Assembly (NCBI RefSeq): GCF_024295625.1
Contig: NZ_JANCOJ010000003.1
Coordinates: forward strand, 209,692-273,691
Reading direction: 5' to 3'
DNA: 64,000 nucleotides
Source: Streptococcus sp. CF8_St5-11
GTDB taxonomy: Bacteria; Bacillota; Bacilli; Lactobacillales; Streptococcaceae
Shown here in pieces: positions 1-13,366 of the stretch. The number at the start of each line of letters is the position of its first letter. The stretch's first letter is position 1. The notes below the pieces were generated by a model. That model was given only the letters and a program-made list of their open reading frames with translations, was not told the DNA's origin and made no database searches. A program made the position numbers and the translations under genes.

Positions 1-210
1 GCAACGAAAGTGGCAGAATTGGGACTCAATATCGACGATATCTCTCAAACGGTATTGGATGAATACTTTACCATGATGGCGGTCGTATCATCGGATGAGA
101 AAAAAGATTTCACGCAGCTTCGTTCAGAGTTGGAAGAATTCGGTCAGTCTCTTCATGTCAAAATCAATATCCAAAGCGCAGCAATTTTTGATGCCATGCA
201 CAATTTGTAA
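1..210 (+). CDS. ACT domain-containing protein (3' part)
   Basis: The reading frame is open from base 1 and stops with TAA at 208-210, so the 5' end lies outside the window; about 69 codons are visible. The residues (AELGLNIDDISQTVLDEYF, then VKINIQSAAIFDAMHNL at the end) match the C-terminal three quarters of the small stand-alone ACT-domain proteins (about 88 aa, UPF0237/GcvR-like) of streptococci. ACT domains bind small ligands, usually amino acids, and act as regulatory modules; no specific ligand can be assigned. It lies 18 nt upstream of the UPF0210 gene, and this pair is a conserved two-gene unit in Firmicutes, so the two are probably cotranscribed and functionally linked. Confidence 0.9.
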   Translation, partial: ATKVAELGLNIDDISQTVLDEYFTMMAVVSSDEKKDFTQLRSELEEFGQSLHVKINIQSAAIFDAMHNL

Positions 211-228
211 GATAGGGGTTGGGAATTT

Positions 229-1566
229 ATGGACATTAGACAGGTAACAGAAACCATTGCCATGATTGAGGAGCAGAACTTTGATGTTCGGACCATCACC
301 ATGGGGATCTCCCTTCTAGATTGTATTGATCCAGATATCGATAAGGCAGCAGAAAAAGTCTACAATAAGATTGTGACAAAGGCCAAAGATTTGGTGGCTG
401 TTGGAGATGAGATTGCGGCAGAACTGGGTATTCCTATTGTCAACAAGCGGGTTTCGGTCACTCCGATTTCTATTATCGGGGCAGCAACCAATGCGACAGA
501 TTATGTGCCCTTTGCCAAGGCATTGGATCGTGCGGCTAAAGAGATCGGAATTAACTTTATCGGTGGCTTCTCAGCCCTGGTTCAAAAAGGCTACCAAAAA
601 GGGGATGAAATTCTCATCAATTCTATTCCTCGTGCCCTAGCAGAGACGGACTTTGTCTGCTCTTCAGTCAATATTGGATCGACTAAGACAGGGATCAATA
701 TGACAGCGGTTAGAGATATGGGCCGCATCATTAAAGAAGCATCGGAAGCAGATCCAATGGGGCCTGGTAAGCTCGTGGTCTTTGCCAATGCGGTAGAAGA
801 TAATCCCTTTATGGCGGGAGCCTTCCACGGTGTCGGTGAAGCGGATGTCGTCATCAACGTTGGGGTTTCCGGACCTGGTGTCGTCCAACGGGCGATTGAA
901 AAAGTTCCTGGTGCAAGCTTTGATGTCTTGGCTGAAACAGTTAAGAAGACAGCCTTCAAGATTACCCGTGTCGGACAATTAGTGGGTCAAATGGCTAGTG
1001 AACGTCTCGGTGTGGAGTTTGGAATTGTAGACTTGTCTCTCGCGCCAACACCAGCTGTTGGGGATTCGGTTGCCCGTGTCCTTGAAGCCATGGGGCTTGA
1101 AGTAGTAGGAACCCATGGAACTACAGCAGCGCTAGCTCTGCTCAATGACCAAGTGAAAAAAGGTGGTATCATGGCTTGTAACCAAGTCGGTGGGTTGTCA
1201 GGGGCCTTCATTCCGGTCTCAGAAGATGAAGGGATGATTGCAGCGGTTCAATCGGGTCATATCAACCTGGAAAAATTGGAAGCCATGACGGCTATCTGTT
1301 CCGTCGGTCTGGATATGATTGCTATCCCAGCTGATACTCCAGCTACGACCATTGCGGCCATGATCGCAGATGAAGCTGCTATCGGGGTAATCAACCAAAA
1401 GACAACAGCGGTTCGCATCATTCCTTATGGCAAGGAAGGCGATATGTTAGAGCTTGGAGGACTTCTTGGGTCTGCTCCGGTAATGAAGGTCAACAAGGCT
1501 TCGTCAGCTGATTTCATTGCCCGTGGTGGTCAAATTCCGGCTCCGGTTCATAGCTTTAAAAACTAA
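229..1566 (+). CDS. UPF0210 / PFL family protein (DUF711)
   Basis: 445 aa, the normal family length. Begins [20 protein letters not shown] and contains the family's glycine-rich stretches ([16 protein letters not shown] around residue 110, [17 protein letters not shown] around 215, [15 protein letters not shown] around 290). DUF711 proteins resemble glycyl-radical enzymes in fold but no reaction has been firmly established; cytosolic. The ATG follows a G-rich site (GGGGTTGGGA). The gene sits directly behind the ACT-domain gene, suggesting that the ACT protein regulates it. An intrinsic terminator follows at 1596. Confidence 0.92.
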   Translation: MDIRQVTETIAMIEEQNFDVRTITMGISLLDCIDPDIDKAAEKVYNKIVTKAKDLVAVGDEIAAELGIPIVNKRVSVTPISIIGAATNATDYVPFAKALDRAAKEIGINFIGGFSALVQKGYQKGDEILINSIPRALAETDFVCSSVNIGSTKTGINMTAVRDMGRIIKEASEADPMGPGKLVVFANAVEDNPFMAGAFHGVGEADVVINVGVSGPGVVQRAIEKVPGASFDVLAETVKKTAFKITRVGQLVGQMASERLGVEFGIVDLSLAPTPAVGDSVARVLEAMGLEVVGTHGTTAALALLNDQVKKGGIMACNQVGGLSGAFIPVSEDEGMIAAVQSGHINLEKLEAMTAICSVGLDMIAIPADTPATTIAAMIADEAAIGVINQKTTAVRIIPYGKEGDMLELGGLLGSAPVMKVNKASSADFIARGGQIPAPVHSFKN

Positions 1567-1595
1567 GAGAAATCTAGTATAATAGTAGAAAATAG

Positions 1596-1629
1596 AAAAG
1601 TCTGTGATGATGAAACTCCAGACTTTTTT
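1596..1629 (+). terminator. Intrinsic terminator after the UPF0210 gene
   Basis: Arms AAAAGTCTG (1596-1604) and CAGACTTTT (1619-1627) form a 9-bp stem followed by more T. It ends just before the ribosome site AAGGAG of the next gene. Confidence 0.8.
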
Positions 1630-1647
1630 CTTGCAAAAGGAGACAAG

Positions 1648-2337
1648 ATGGCTAAAACAAGATTATTTGTGATTCGTCATGGGAGAACCATGTTTAATAC
1701 CATTGGCCGTGCTCAAGGCTGGTCTGATACACCCTTGACAGCAGAAGGAGAAAAAGGCATTGAGGCTCTAGGGATCGGCTTGCGTGAGTCTGGTTTGGAC
1801 TTTACCCGAGCCTATTCCAGTGATTCAGGTCGTGCCATTCAGACCATGGGGATCATACTTGATCAATTGGGTTTAAAAGAAAAAATTCCTTATCGCTTTG
1901 ACAAGCGGATTCGCGAGTGGTGTTTCGGAAGCTTTGATGGAGCCTACGGTGGTGAGCTCTTTCATGGTGTCGTGCCGCGTGTGCTAGATGTAGAAGATTA
2001 TAAGACCTTGACCTTGGAAGACTTGGCCAATGGCATCTGCCAAGTGGACACAGCGAATTGGGCTGAACCTTGGGAAGTTTTGAAAGGCCGAATCTTAGAA
2101 GGTTTTGAAGCTATTGCCAAAGAAGTAGAAGAAAATGGAGGAGGCAATGCCTTGGTGGTCAGCCATAGTTGGACCATTCAGACCTTGGTCTGCCTAATTG
2201 AAGGAAAACCAAATCTCAATCTGCCTCTTTCAAATGGTAGTGTTACCCTTGTAGAATATGAAGATGGCGCATTGACGGTTAATGTGTTTGGAGATAGCAG
2301 TTACCGTGAAGTCGGTGAAGGCTTGCAAGAATCCTAG
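1648..2337 (+). CDS. Histidine phosphatase family protein (phosphoglycerate mutase-like), copy 1
   Basis: 229 aa. The N-terminal phosphohistidine motif RHG is in FVIRHGRTMFN (residues 7-17), followed by GRAQGWSDTPLT typical of dPGM-like phosphatases. Later hallmarks are RIREWCFGSFDG (catalytic Arg/Glu region, about 85-96) and the second His in VVSHSWTI (about 170). Cytosolic phosphomonoesterase of unknown substrate. The next gene is a close paralogue over its entire length, so the two arose by tandem duplication. The usual SHG after the second histidine is SHS here. Preceded by AAGGAGACAAG and enclosed by terminators on both sides, so it forms its own transcription unit or one with the upstream genes by read-through. 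Confidence 0.92.
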   Translation: MAKTRLFVIRHGRTMFNTIGRAQGWSDTPLTAEGEKGIEALGIGLRESGLDFTRAYSSDSGRAIQTMGIILDQLGLKEKIPYRFDKRIREWCFGSFDGAYGGELFHGVVPRVLDVEDYKTLTLEDLANGICQVDTANWAEPWEVLKGRILEGFEAIAKEVEENGGGNALVVSHSWTIQTLVCLIEGKPNLNLPLSNGSVTLVEYEDGALTVNVFGDSSYREVGEGLQES

Positions 2338-2345
2338 TCCGTCGT

Positions 2346-2378
2346 AAAAGGCTGACCTTTTGGTCATAGCCTTTTCTT
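2346..2378 (+). terminator. Intrinsic terminator between the two phosphatase genes
   Basis: AAAAGGCT (2346-2353) pairs with AGCCTTTT (2368-2375), with an inner ACC/GGT, followed by CTTTC. Confidence 0.75.
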
Positions 2379-2460
2379 TCTCTCAAAACTTGTAAGAGCT
2401 TTCCTACTTTCTTTTTACAAAAAATGATATAATGAAAGAGATACATACGGAGGTAATACA

Positions 2461-3162
2461 ATGACAAAAACCAGATTATATATTGCTCGTCATGGAAAAA
2501 CCATGTTTAATACCATTGGGCGAGCACAGGGCTGGTCAGACACTCCGCTGACAGAAGCAGGAGAGCGTGGGATTAGAGAATTAGGGCTTGGCCTTAAGGA
2601 AGCAGGTCTTTCTTTTAAAGAGGCTGTTTCGAGTGATTCTGGTCGAACTATTCAAACCATGGGAATTGTTCTTCAAGAGCTTGGTTTGACAGGTCAGATT
2701 CCTTATCGCTATGATAAACGCATTCGCGAGTGGTGTTTTGGTAGCTTCGACGGTGCCTATGATGGCGAGCTCTTTATGGGGGTTTTACCCCGTGTTTTTA
2801 AGGTCGAGGATTTTCATCAGTTGAGCTTGATGGAGTTGGCAGAAGGGATCGTTGAAGTCGACACCACTGGTTGGGCTGAATCTTGGGGTGCCTTGAGTGG
2901 TCGGATCAAAGAAGGGTTTGAAGCCATCGCAAAAGAGGTGGAAGCAACTGGCGGTGGAAATGCGATTGTTGTCAGCCACGGCATGACCATTACGACCTTG
3001 ATTTATCTCATTGATCCGAAAGCAGTCGAAGAATTGGTCTTGGACAACGGAAGTGTAACGGTTTTGGCCTATGAGGATGGTGCCTTTCATATTGAAAAGA
3101 TTGGAGATCTGTCCTATCGTAAGGTTGGAGCAAAACTCTTAGAGGATGGCCATGACAAATAA
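2461..3162 (+). CDS. Histidine phosphatase family protein (phosphoglycerate mutase-like), copy 2
   Basis: 233 aa, paralogue of the preceding gene. Motifs: YIARHGKTMFN (residues 7-17), GRAQGWSDTPLT, RIREWCFGSFDGAYDGELF, and the second His in VVSHGMTITTL with the standard SHG. The expected activity is a phosphohistidine-based phosphatase; the substrate is unknown. The start ATG follows GGAGG (ACGGAGGTAATACA). A TATAAT box lies about 30 nt upstream, so the gene probably has its own promoter. The 3' end overlaps the next gene, indicating translational coupling. Confidence 0.92.
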   Translation: MTKTRLYIARHGKTMFNTIGRAQGWSDTPLTEAGERGIRELGLGLKEAGLSFKEAVSSDSGRTIQTMGIVLQELGLTGQIPYRYDKRIREWCFGSFDGAYDGELFMGVLPRVFKVEDFHQLSLMELAEGIVEVDTTGWAESWGALSGRIKEGFEAIAKEVEATGGGNAIVVSHGMTITTLIYLIDPKAVEELVLDNGSVTVLAYEDGAFHIEKIGDLSYRKVGAKLLEDGHDK

Positions 3163-3925
3163 GTATAGACGCGCAAGAAAAAAACGTAAGAAACGGTGGC
3201 CCTACCTATTGAGTTTCTTTCTTCTTGTGGCCCTTGGATCAGGAATTGGTGCTTACTTGGCTAAACCAAGCTTGTTTTCAGGGCTTCAGTTTTGGAAGGC
3301 AAAAAAAACAGCTGTAACGACTCCCTCTTCCTCTAAGAAAAAGAAAGAAAAATCAGATTTACCAGCTGTTTCGGCAAAAGACTGGCAGTTGATCTTGGTC
3401 AATCGTGACAATGTGAAGCCAGAGTTGAACCCACAATTGACAGATGTGGATGCTATCAAAGTGGATAGTCGGATTGTAGAGCCAACTCGTCAATTTCTAG
3501 AGGCGGCTCGAAAAATTGCCCCAGAAGAAACTTTGATATCGGGTTATCGAAGCGTAGCGGAACAAACAGAGCTCTATAATGAGCGTGTTGCGCAATTAGA
3601 GGCCAGTGGTCTTTCACACGAAGAAGCTGAAAAGCAGGTGCAGACCCAGGTACAGTTCCCTGGTGCTAGTGAACACCAGACGGGGCTTGCGATCGATATG
3701 AGTGTCGAAGCTGGTCAAAGTGATGAGTTGGGCTTGCAGCTGGCTGCCATCGCACCGCAATATGGCTTTGTCCTTCGCTACCCAGATGGGAAGAGCAACA
3801 TCACGGGTGTGAATTTTGAGAATTGGCATTTCCGTTATGTTGGCGTAGAAAACGCCCAGTATATGGCCAAACATCAGCTAGTATTGGAAGAATATATTCA
3901 ACTATTGAAAAAGGCTGGAAAATAG
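3152..3925 (+). CDS. D-alanyl-D-alanine carboxypeptidase of the VanY/LdcB (M15B) family, membrane anchored
   Basis: About 257 aa. A very basic N-terminus (KYRRARKKRKKR) precedes one membrane segment (about residues 17-38), a Lys/Ser/Thr linker, and then the M15 peptidase domain. Zinc-site motifs are visible: SEHQTGLAIDM (SxHxxGxAxD, near residue 170) and ENWHFRYVG (ExxWH, near 223), so the enzyme should cut peptidoglycan stem peptides outside the membrane (D,D- or L,D-carboxypeptidase). Two ATGs are possible: 3146 abuts the Shine-Dalgarno GAGG, while 3152 leaves about 6 nt, so 3152 is preferred. It overlaps the upstream phosphatase gene by about 11 nt. The CIRCE hairpin at 3962 followed by a T-run probably terminates it. 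Confidence 0.88.
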   Translation: MTNKYRRARKKRKKRWPYLLSFFLLVALGSGIGAYLAKPSLFSGLQFWKAKKTAVTTPSSSKKKKEKSDLPAVSAKDWQLILVNRDNVKPELNPQLTDVDAIKVDSRIVEPTRQFLEAARKIAPEETLISGYRSVAEQTELYNERVAQLEASGLSHEEAEKQVQTQVQFPGASEHQTGLAIDMSVEAGQSDELGLQLAAIAPQYGFVLRYPDGKSNITGVNFENWHFRYVGVENAQYMAKHQLVLEEYIQLLKKAGK

Positions 3926-3961
3926 GAGGAGATTCACTTCTCTAGGTCTTCAGAATGGTTT

Positions 3962-3988
3962 TTAGCACTCTTGAAAAAAGAGTGCTAA
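3962..3988 (+). promoter_or_regulatory. CIRCE operator 1 (HrcA binding site), also terminator-like
   Basis: Perfect CIRCE: TTAGCACTC (3962-3970), 9-nt spacer, GAGTGCTAA (3980-3988). It lies upstream of the hrcA -35 box. The second arm runs directly into a T-run, so the same inverted repeat can act as intrinsic terminator of the upstream gene. Confidence 0.95.
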
Positions 3989-4005
3989 TTTTTTGGATTT
4001 TTTTC

Positions 4006-4033
4006 TTGACTTTCTTTTGAGAGGGTGTATAAT
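4006..4033 (+). promoter_or_regulatory. Promoter of the hrcA operon
   Basis: TTGACT at 4006-4011 and TATAAT at 4028-4033 with a 16-nt spacer, placed between the two CIRCE operators. Transcription should start close to 4040, immediately before CIRCE 2. Confidence 0.85.
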
Positions 4034-4044
4034 AGAATCATGGT

Positions 4045-4071
4045 TTAGCACTTGAGTGTTTAGAGTGCTAA
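4045..4071 (+). promoter_or_regulatory. CIRCE operator 2 (HrcA binding site)
   Basis: TTAGCACTT (4045-4053), 9-nt spacer, GAGTGCTAA (4063-4071): one mismatch to the CIRCE consensus. It lies between the -10 box and the hrcA start codon, so bound HrcA would block the start of transcription and the operator is also present in the mRNA leader. Confidence 0.93.
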
Positions 4072-4092
4072 ATACGAAAGAGAGGTGAGGTC

Positions 4093-5127
4093 ATGGTTAC
4101 AGAACGTCAAAATGAGATTCTAAATCTTGTCGTCGATATCTTTACCAAGACCCGCGAACCAGTCGGTTCAAAAGCACTGCAAGATGTCATTCAATCCAGT
4201 AGTGCGACGATCCGAAACGACATGGCTGCCCTCGAAAAACAAGGCTTACTAGAAAAGGCTCACACTTCGAGTGGTCGAATGCCCAGCCGAGCTGGTTTTC
4301 AATATTTTGTTCAGAACTCGCTGGATCTAGAGTTGATTGATGAGCAAGATGTCTACCAGGTGGTAAAAGCCTTCGATTTCGAAGCCTTTAAGTTAGACGA
4401 TATCTTGGATGCTACGGCTAAGTTATTGGCCCAGATGACGGGCTACACCGCAGTCATTCAGGATGTTGAGCCGACGCGGCAGCGCTTGACTGGTTTTGAG
4501 ATTGTTCCCTTATCCAACCACGATGCTTTAGCGGTTCTGACCTTGGATGAATCAAAGCCTGTCACTGTACAATTTGCCATTCCAAAGAATTTCTTAACCA
4601 GTGATTTGGAAATTTTCCATCAGCTGGTTCAAGAACGTTTCATTGGAAATACAGTCTTGGATATCCACTACCGCTTGCGGACAGAGATTCCACAGATAGT
4701 ACAGCGCTATTTTAAGACGACAGACAATGTCTTGGATCTGTTTGATTATGTCTTCTCGCAACTGTTTCAAGAACTGGTCTTTGTAGAAGGAAAGGTTTCA
4801 TCCTTAACCTACGCCGATCTTCAGACCTATCAGTTCTTAGATAACCCCCAACACGTAGCTCTGGAGTTGCGAGGGGGGATGCCAGAAGACCAAATGACCC
4901 AGATCCTGGTTGCAGAATCCCAAGAGAAGGCCTTGAAAAATGTGACGGTCATTAGCCACAAGTTCCTGGTTCCTTATCGTGGGATGGCCCTCATGCATGT
5001 GATCGGTCCCGTAGAGATGGACTACAGGCGTGTGATAAGCCTGGTCAATGTTATCGGACGGGTATTAGTCATGAAGTTGACGGACTACTACCGTTACCTC
5101 AACAGCAACCATTATGAAGTAAATTAA
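4093..5127 (+). CDS. hrcA: Heat-inducible transcription repressor HrcA
   Basis: 344 aa, full length. An N-terminal winged helix ([15 protein letters not shown] ... [24 protein letters not shown], residues 3-55) and [16 protein letters not shown] (about 58-73) are signature HrcA segments; the remainder is the GAF-like regulatory domain. HrcA binds CIRCE and represses class I heat-shock genes, its activity being kept up by GroEL. Two CIRCE sites lie just upstream, so the operon is autoregulated. Ribosome site GAGAGGTGAGG precedes the ATG. grpE follows 24 nt downstream, as is usual in streptococci. Confidence 0.98.
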   Translation: MVTERQNEILNLVVDIFTKTREPVGSKALQDVIQSSSATIRNDMAALEKQGLLEKAHTSSGRMPSRAGFQYFVQNSLDLELIDEQDVYQVVKAFDFEAFKLDDILDATAKLLAQMTGYTAVIQDVEPTRQRLTGFEIVPLSNHDALAVLTLDESKPVTVQFAIPKNFLTSDLEIFHQLVQERFIGNTVLDIHYRLRTEIPQIVQRYFKTTDNVLDLFDYVFSQLFQELVFVEGKVSSLTYADLQTYQFLDNPQHVALELRGGMPEDQMTQILVAESQEKALKNVTVISHKFLVPYRGMALMHVIGPVEMDYRRVISLVNVIGRVLVMKLTDYYRYLNSNHYEVN

Positions 5128-5151
5128 GACCAAATGAAAGGGGTGTATGCC

Positions 5152-5676
5152 TTGACAGAAGATATCAAAAAAGAAGACGTGAAAGAAGAGGAAGTTGCCC
5201 AAACAACTGAAGAAGTTGTAGAGGAAAGCAACCAACCTTCTGAGTTAGAAGAAGCACAAGCGCGTGCCGAGGAATTTGAAAACAAGTACCTTCGTGCTCA
5301 TGCAGAAATGCAAAACATTCAGCGCCGTGCTAATGAAGAACGTCAACAATTACAAAAATACCGTAGCCAAGATTTGGCAAAAGCGATCTTACCATCACTT
5401 GACAACCTCGAACGTGCCCTTGCCGTCGAAGGATTGACAGATGATGTGAAGAAGGGCTTGGAAATGGTCCAAGAAAGTTTGGTACATGCTCTGAAAGAAG
5501 AAGGAATCGAAGAAATTCCAGCAGATGGAGCCTTTGACCATAACTACCACATGGCCATCCAAACCTTACCTGCAGATGACGAGCATCCAGCAGACACCAT
5601 CGCACAAGTCTTCCAAAAAGGCTACAAACTCCATGACCGCATCCTTCGCCCAGCCATGGTAGTGGTTTATAACTAG
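5152..5676 (+). CDS. grpE: Nucleotide exchange factor GrpE
   Basis: 174 aa from the preferred start. An acidic disordered N-terminus ([20 protein letters not shown]), a long coiled coil (about residues 35-95, [21 protein letters not shown]) and the C-terminal beta domain ending [13 protein letters not shown]. It drives ADP release from DnaK. The upstream ATG at 5134 lies before the Shine-Dalgarno AAAGGGG (5137-5143), so the TTG at 5152, 8 nt after that site, is the likely true start and gives [10 protein letters not shown], similar to other streptococcal GrpE N-termini. Part of the HrcA/CIRCE operon. Confidence 0.95.
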   Translation: MTEDIKKEDVKEEEVAQTTEEVVEESNQPSELEEAQARAEEFENKYLRAHAEMQNIQRRANEERQQLQKYRSQDLAKAILPSLDNLERALAVEGLTDDVKKGLEMVQESLVHALKEEGIEEIPADGAFDHNYHMAIQTLPADDEHPADTIAQVFQKGYKLHDRILRPAMVVVYN

Positions 5677-5722
5677 GCTGCCTTGTCCGAAACGACACTA
5701 AACTATGAAAGAAAGATAAGAC

Positions 5723-7739
<2,017 letters not shown>

Positions 7740-7762
7740 AATAATTTATAGGAGGGTAGTTT

Positions 7763-7981
7763 ATGTCAACTATTTACACTACTAATGAGTGGAAGGGACA
7801 CGGGAAGAGTTACTACTGGAATGAATATCGTTTAGAAGGCGATACAGTTGTAAAATATAAGTGTTCTCGTAGTAAATTTTTTGATGGTGATGAAAATGTC
7901 TGGAGTGAGGATGAATATGAGGTTGAATCTTGGAGCCTTGATGATGATTCTATGCCAGATTGGTTGAGGAACTATCTATAA
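7763..7981 (+). CDS. Small acidic protein of unknown function between dnaK and dnaJ
   Basis: 72 aa, beginning [20 protein letters not shown]; rich in Trp (5), Tyr and Asp/Glu, with no membrane segment. A good ribosome site (TAGGAGGGTAG) lies at normal distance from the ATG, the ORF starts only 23 nt after dnaK, and an intrinsic terminator follows it, so it is a plausible real gene and the last cistron of the dnaK transcript. I do not recognise the family. A small hypothetical ORF at this position is known from other streptococci, as I recall. The charge and aromatic content would fit a small chaperone-associated or stress protein, but that is a guess. Confidence 0.75.
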   Translation: MSTIYTTNEWKGHGKSYYWNEYRLEGDTVVKYKCSRSKFFDGDENVWSEDEYEVESWSLDDDSMPDWLRNYL

Positions 7982-7988
7982 ATTTTTT

Positions 7989-8018
7989 AACAGAGGTTGT
8001 AACCCAGCCTCTGTTTTT
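7989..8018 (+). terminator. Intrinsic terminator after the dnaK unit
   Basis: AACAGAGG (7989-7996) pairs with CCTCTGTT (8008-8015), followed by TTT. Confidence 0.8.
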
Positions 8019-8251
8019 CGGTAAAAAGAGAATAAACCTGATTGATGTAGGGTTTGTTTCACAATAACAATGGAAAGGAACAAAGAGTGTTCGGAGAATT
8101 GAACTCGAGCTCTGAAGTTTCTTACTCAATATGAAAGAAAGGAACTGAACCCGACCTAAATTCTCGGAAAAAAGATAAATCTGTCTAGGAGCATCGCTCC
8201 TACGTCAGATTTCCTATTTTTCAGTCGAATTTTACGGTCTTGGTATCTTAA
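8019..8251 (+). other. Structured dnaJ leader region without a gene
   Basis: About 230 nt with several inverted repeats and no ORF: AATAAACC near 8031 with GGTTTGTT near 8051; a long-range GAGAATT (8094-8100) with AATTCTC (8159-8165); and a strong two-part hairpin AAATCTG/TAGGAGC (8177-8192) with GCTCCTA/CAGATTT (8196-8212). No convincing -35/-10 pair was found, nor a Shine-Dalgarno ahead of the dnaJ ATG. A 12-nt word, TATGAAAGAAAG, occurs here (about 8130) and in the grpE-dnaK gap (5704). It may be a dnaJ 5' leader or an inserted repeat. Confidence 0.55.
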
Positions 8252-9385
8252 ATGAACAATACTGAATTTTATGACCGTTTGGGCGTTTCAAAGAATGCAT
8301 CTCAAGATGAAATCAAGAAAGCCTATCGGAAATTATCTAAAAAATATCACCCTGATATCAACAAGGAGCCTGGTGCTGAGGAAAAGTACAAGGAAGTTCA
8401 AGAAGCTTATGAGACTTTGAGCGACGAACAAAAGCGGGCTGCTTATGACCAATACGGTGCTGCGGGGGCTAATGGTGGCTTCGGTGGCGGAGCAGGTGGA
8501 TTTGGTGGCTTTGATGGTGCTGGTTTTGGTGGCTTTGAAGACATCTTCTCTAGCTTCTTTGGTGGTGGTGCAAGTCGCAATCCAAATGCGCCTCGTCAAG
8601 GGGATGACCTCCAATACCGCGTCAATCTCAAGTTTGAAGAAGCGATTTTTGGTGCGGAAAAAGAAGTCAAGTACCATCGGGAAGCTAGCTGTCATACCTG
8701 TCATGGTTCTGGGGCTAAGCCAGGGACTAGTCCGGTGACCTGTGGACGCTGTCATGGTTCTGGGGTTATCAATGTGGATACGCAAACCCCTCTTGGGATG
8801 ATGCGCCGTCAAGTGACCTGTGACGTCTGTCATGGACGTGGTCAAGAAATCAAAGATCCATGTACGACTTGTCGTGGAACAGGTCATGAAAAACAAGCCC
8901 ATAGCGTGAACGTCAAGATTCCTGCAGGAGTTGAAACAGGTCAACAAATCCGCTTAGCTGGTCAAGGAGAAGCTGGCTTTAACGGTGGACCTTATGGTGA
9001 CTTGTATGTTGTTGTCAATGTTGAGCCGAGCGATCGCTTCGAACGAGATGGCTCAACCATCTACTACAAGTTAGACTTGAACTTTGTCCAAGCAGCTCTT
9101 GGAGATACGGTTCATGTGCCAACCGTTCACGGAGATGTCGATTTGGTCATTCCTGAAGGAACCCAAACCGGTAAGAAATTCCGCCTCCGTGGGAAAGGGG
9201 CTCCAAGCTTACGTGGTGGTGCTATGGGGGATCAATATGTATCTGTCAATGTCGTCACCCCAACTGGTTTAAATGACAAGCAAAAAGAAGCCCTTCAAGC
9301 CTTTGCGGAAGCAAGTGATTTGAAGGTCAACCCAAAGAAAAAAGGGTTCTTTGATAAGGTCAAAGATGCTTTAGATGATTTATAA
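8252..9385 (+). CDS. dnaJ: Chaperone DnaJ (Hsp40)
   Basis: 377 aa, full length. J domain at 1-70 with the HPD tripeptide in [10 protein letters not shown]; a Gly/Phe-rich stretch (about 73-115); four zinc-finger CxxCxGxG repeats ([32 protein letters not shown], about residues 148-212); then the C-terminal substrate domains. It stimulates the DnaK ATPase and delivers substrates. The N-terminus [17 protein letters not shown] matches streptococcal DnaJ, which fixes the start, yet the sequence before it (GGTCTTGGTATCTTAA) has no purine-rich ribosome site. It is separated from dnaK by a terminator, so it needs its own promoter or read-through. A terminator follows at 9391. Confidence 0.98.
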   Translation: MNNTEFYDRLGVSKNASQDEIKKAYRKLSKKYHPDINKEPGAEEKYKEVQEAYETLSDEQKRAAYDQYGAAGANGGFGGGAGGFGGFDGAGFGGFEDIFSSFFGGGASRNPNAPRQGDDLQYRVNLKFEEAIFGAEKEVKYHREASCHTCHGSGAKPGTSPVTCGRCHGSGVINVDTQTPLGMMRRQVTCDVCHGRGQEIKDPCTTCRGTGHEKQAHSVNVKIPAGVETGQQIRLAGQGEAGFNGGPYGDLYVVVNVEPSDRFERDGSTIYYKLDLNFVQAALGDTVHVPTVHGDVDLVIPEGTQTGKKFRLRGKGAPSLRGGAMGDQYVSVNVVTPTGLNDKQKEALQAFAEASDLKVNPKKKGFFDKVKDALDDL

Positions 9386-9390
9386 AAATG

Positions 9391-9427
9391 AACGAGTTTC
9401 CTTTTGACTAAGGGGCTCGTTTTATTT
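9391..9427 (+). terminator. Intrinsic terminator after dnaJ
   Basis: AACGAG (9391-9396) pairs with CTCGTT (9416-9421), with inner CCTT/AAGG, followed by TTATTTT. Confidence 0.8.
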
Positions 9428-9480
9428 TGGATCGAATCCAAGAACTTCCTCTCCTAATTAAAGAATAATGAGGACCCTCA

Positions 9481-9509
9481 TTGAATTTATTAAGATATCG
9501 TGGTAAATT
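9481..9509 (+). promoter_or_regulatory. Promoter of the surface hexosaminidase gene
   Basis: TTGAAT (9481-9486), 17-nt spacer, TAAATT (9504-9509) preceded by TGG (extended -10). An AATGAG/CTCATT palindrome (9467-9482) overlaps the -35. Confidence 0.6.
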
Positions 9510-9511
9510 TA

Positions 9512-9526
9512 AGAAAACGATTACAA
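9512..9526 (-). promoter_or_regulatory. cre site (CcpA operator) before the hexosaminidase
   Basis: On the minus strand TTGTAATCGTTTTCT fits the catabolite-responsive consensus WTGNAANCGNWNNCW at every position. It covers the expected transcription start, so CcpA would repress the gene when preferred sugars are present. Confidence 0.7.
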
Positions 9527-9537
9527 AGACAATTTAG

Positions 9538-13077
<3,540 letters not shown>

Positions 13078-13109
13078 GACCTAGTAGATTTGTAACAGGT
13101 CGAAGTTCG

Positions 13110-13289
13110 GAGAGTGGGACAGAAATCGGTAATTCGTTAGAATTCGATTTCGTCGTCCCACCTCCGCACAGTTGAGTAGGGCTGTAAAAGCTGATGAAAT
13201 CAGCGTAGTAGAGCCCACTCAACCACTGCGTCTTGCTCGACAATCCAAAAATAATTGAGAGGCTAGGACTTTTGTCCCAGCCTCTTTTT
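13110..13289 (+). repeat. Dispersed ~180-bp structured intergenic element, copy A (plus orientation)
   Basis: First of four near-identical copies (others at 21593, 27937, 36531). Three successive hairpins: (1) GTGGGAC ... GTCCCAC with the inner pair GAAATCG/CGATTTC; (2) a long stem CGCA..GTTGAGT..GGGCT with AGCCCACTCAAC..TGCG, enclosing GCTGAT/ATCAGC; (3) GAGGCT..GGAC with GTCC.AGCCTC followed by TTTTT. The last works as an intrinsic terminator, here for the surface protein gene. It contains no credible gene. Confidence 0.92.
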
Positions 13290-13331
13290 GTGCTTGCAAA
13301 ACTGTACCCGGACAGTTTGGGTTTTTCACTC

Positions 13332-13360
13332 TTGTAACCCCTTCTATATCCTGTTAAAAT
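13332..13360 (+). promoter_or_regulatory. Promoter of truA predicting a leaderless transcript
   Basis: TTGTAA (13332-13337), 17-nt spacer, TAAAAT (13355-13360) with TGT just upstream (extended -10). Only 6 nt separate the -10 box from the truA ATG at 13367, so transcription should begin at or next to the A of the start codon. Confidence 0.7.
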
Positions 13361-13366
13361 AAAACC

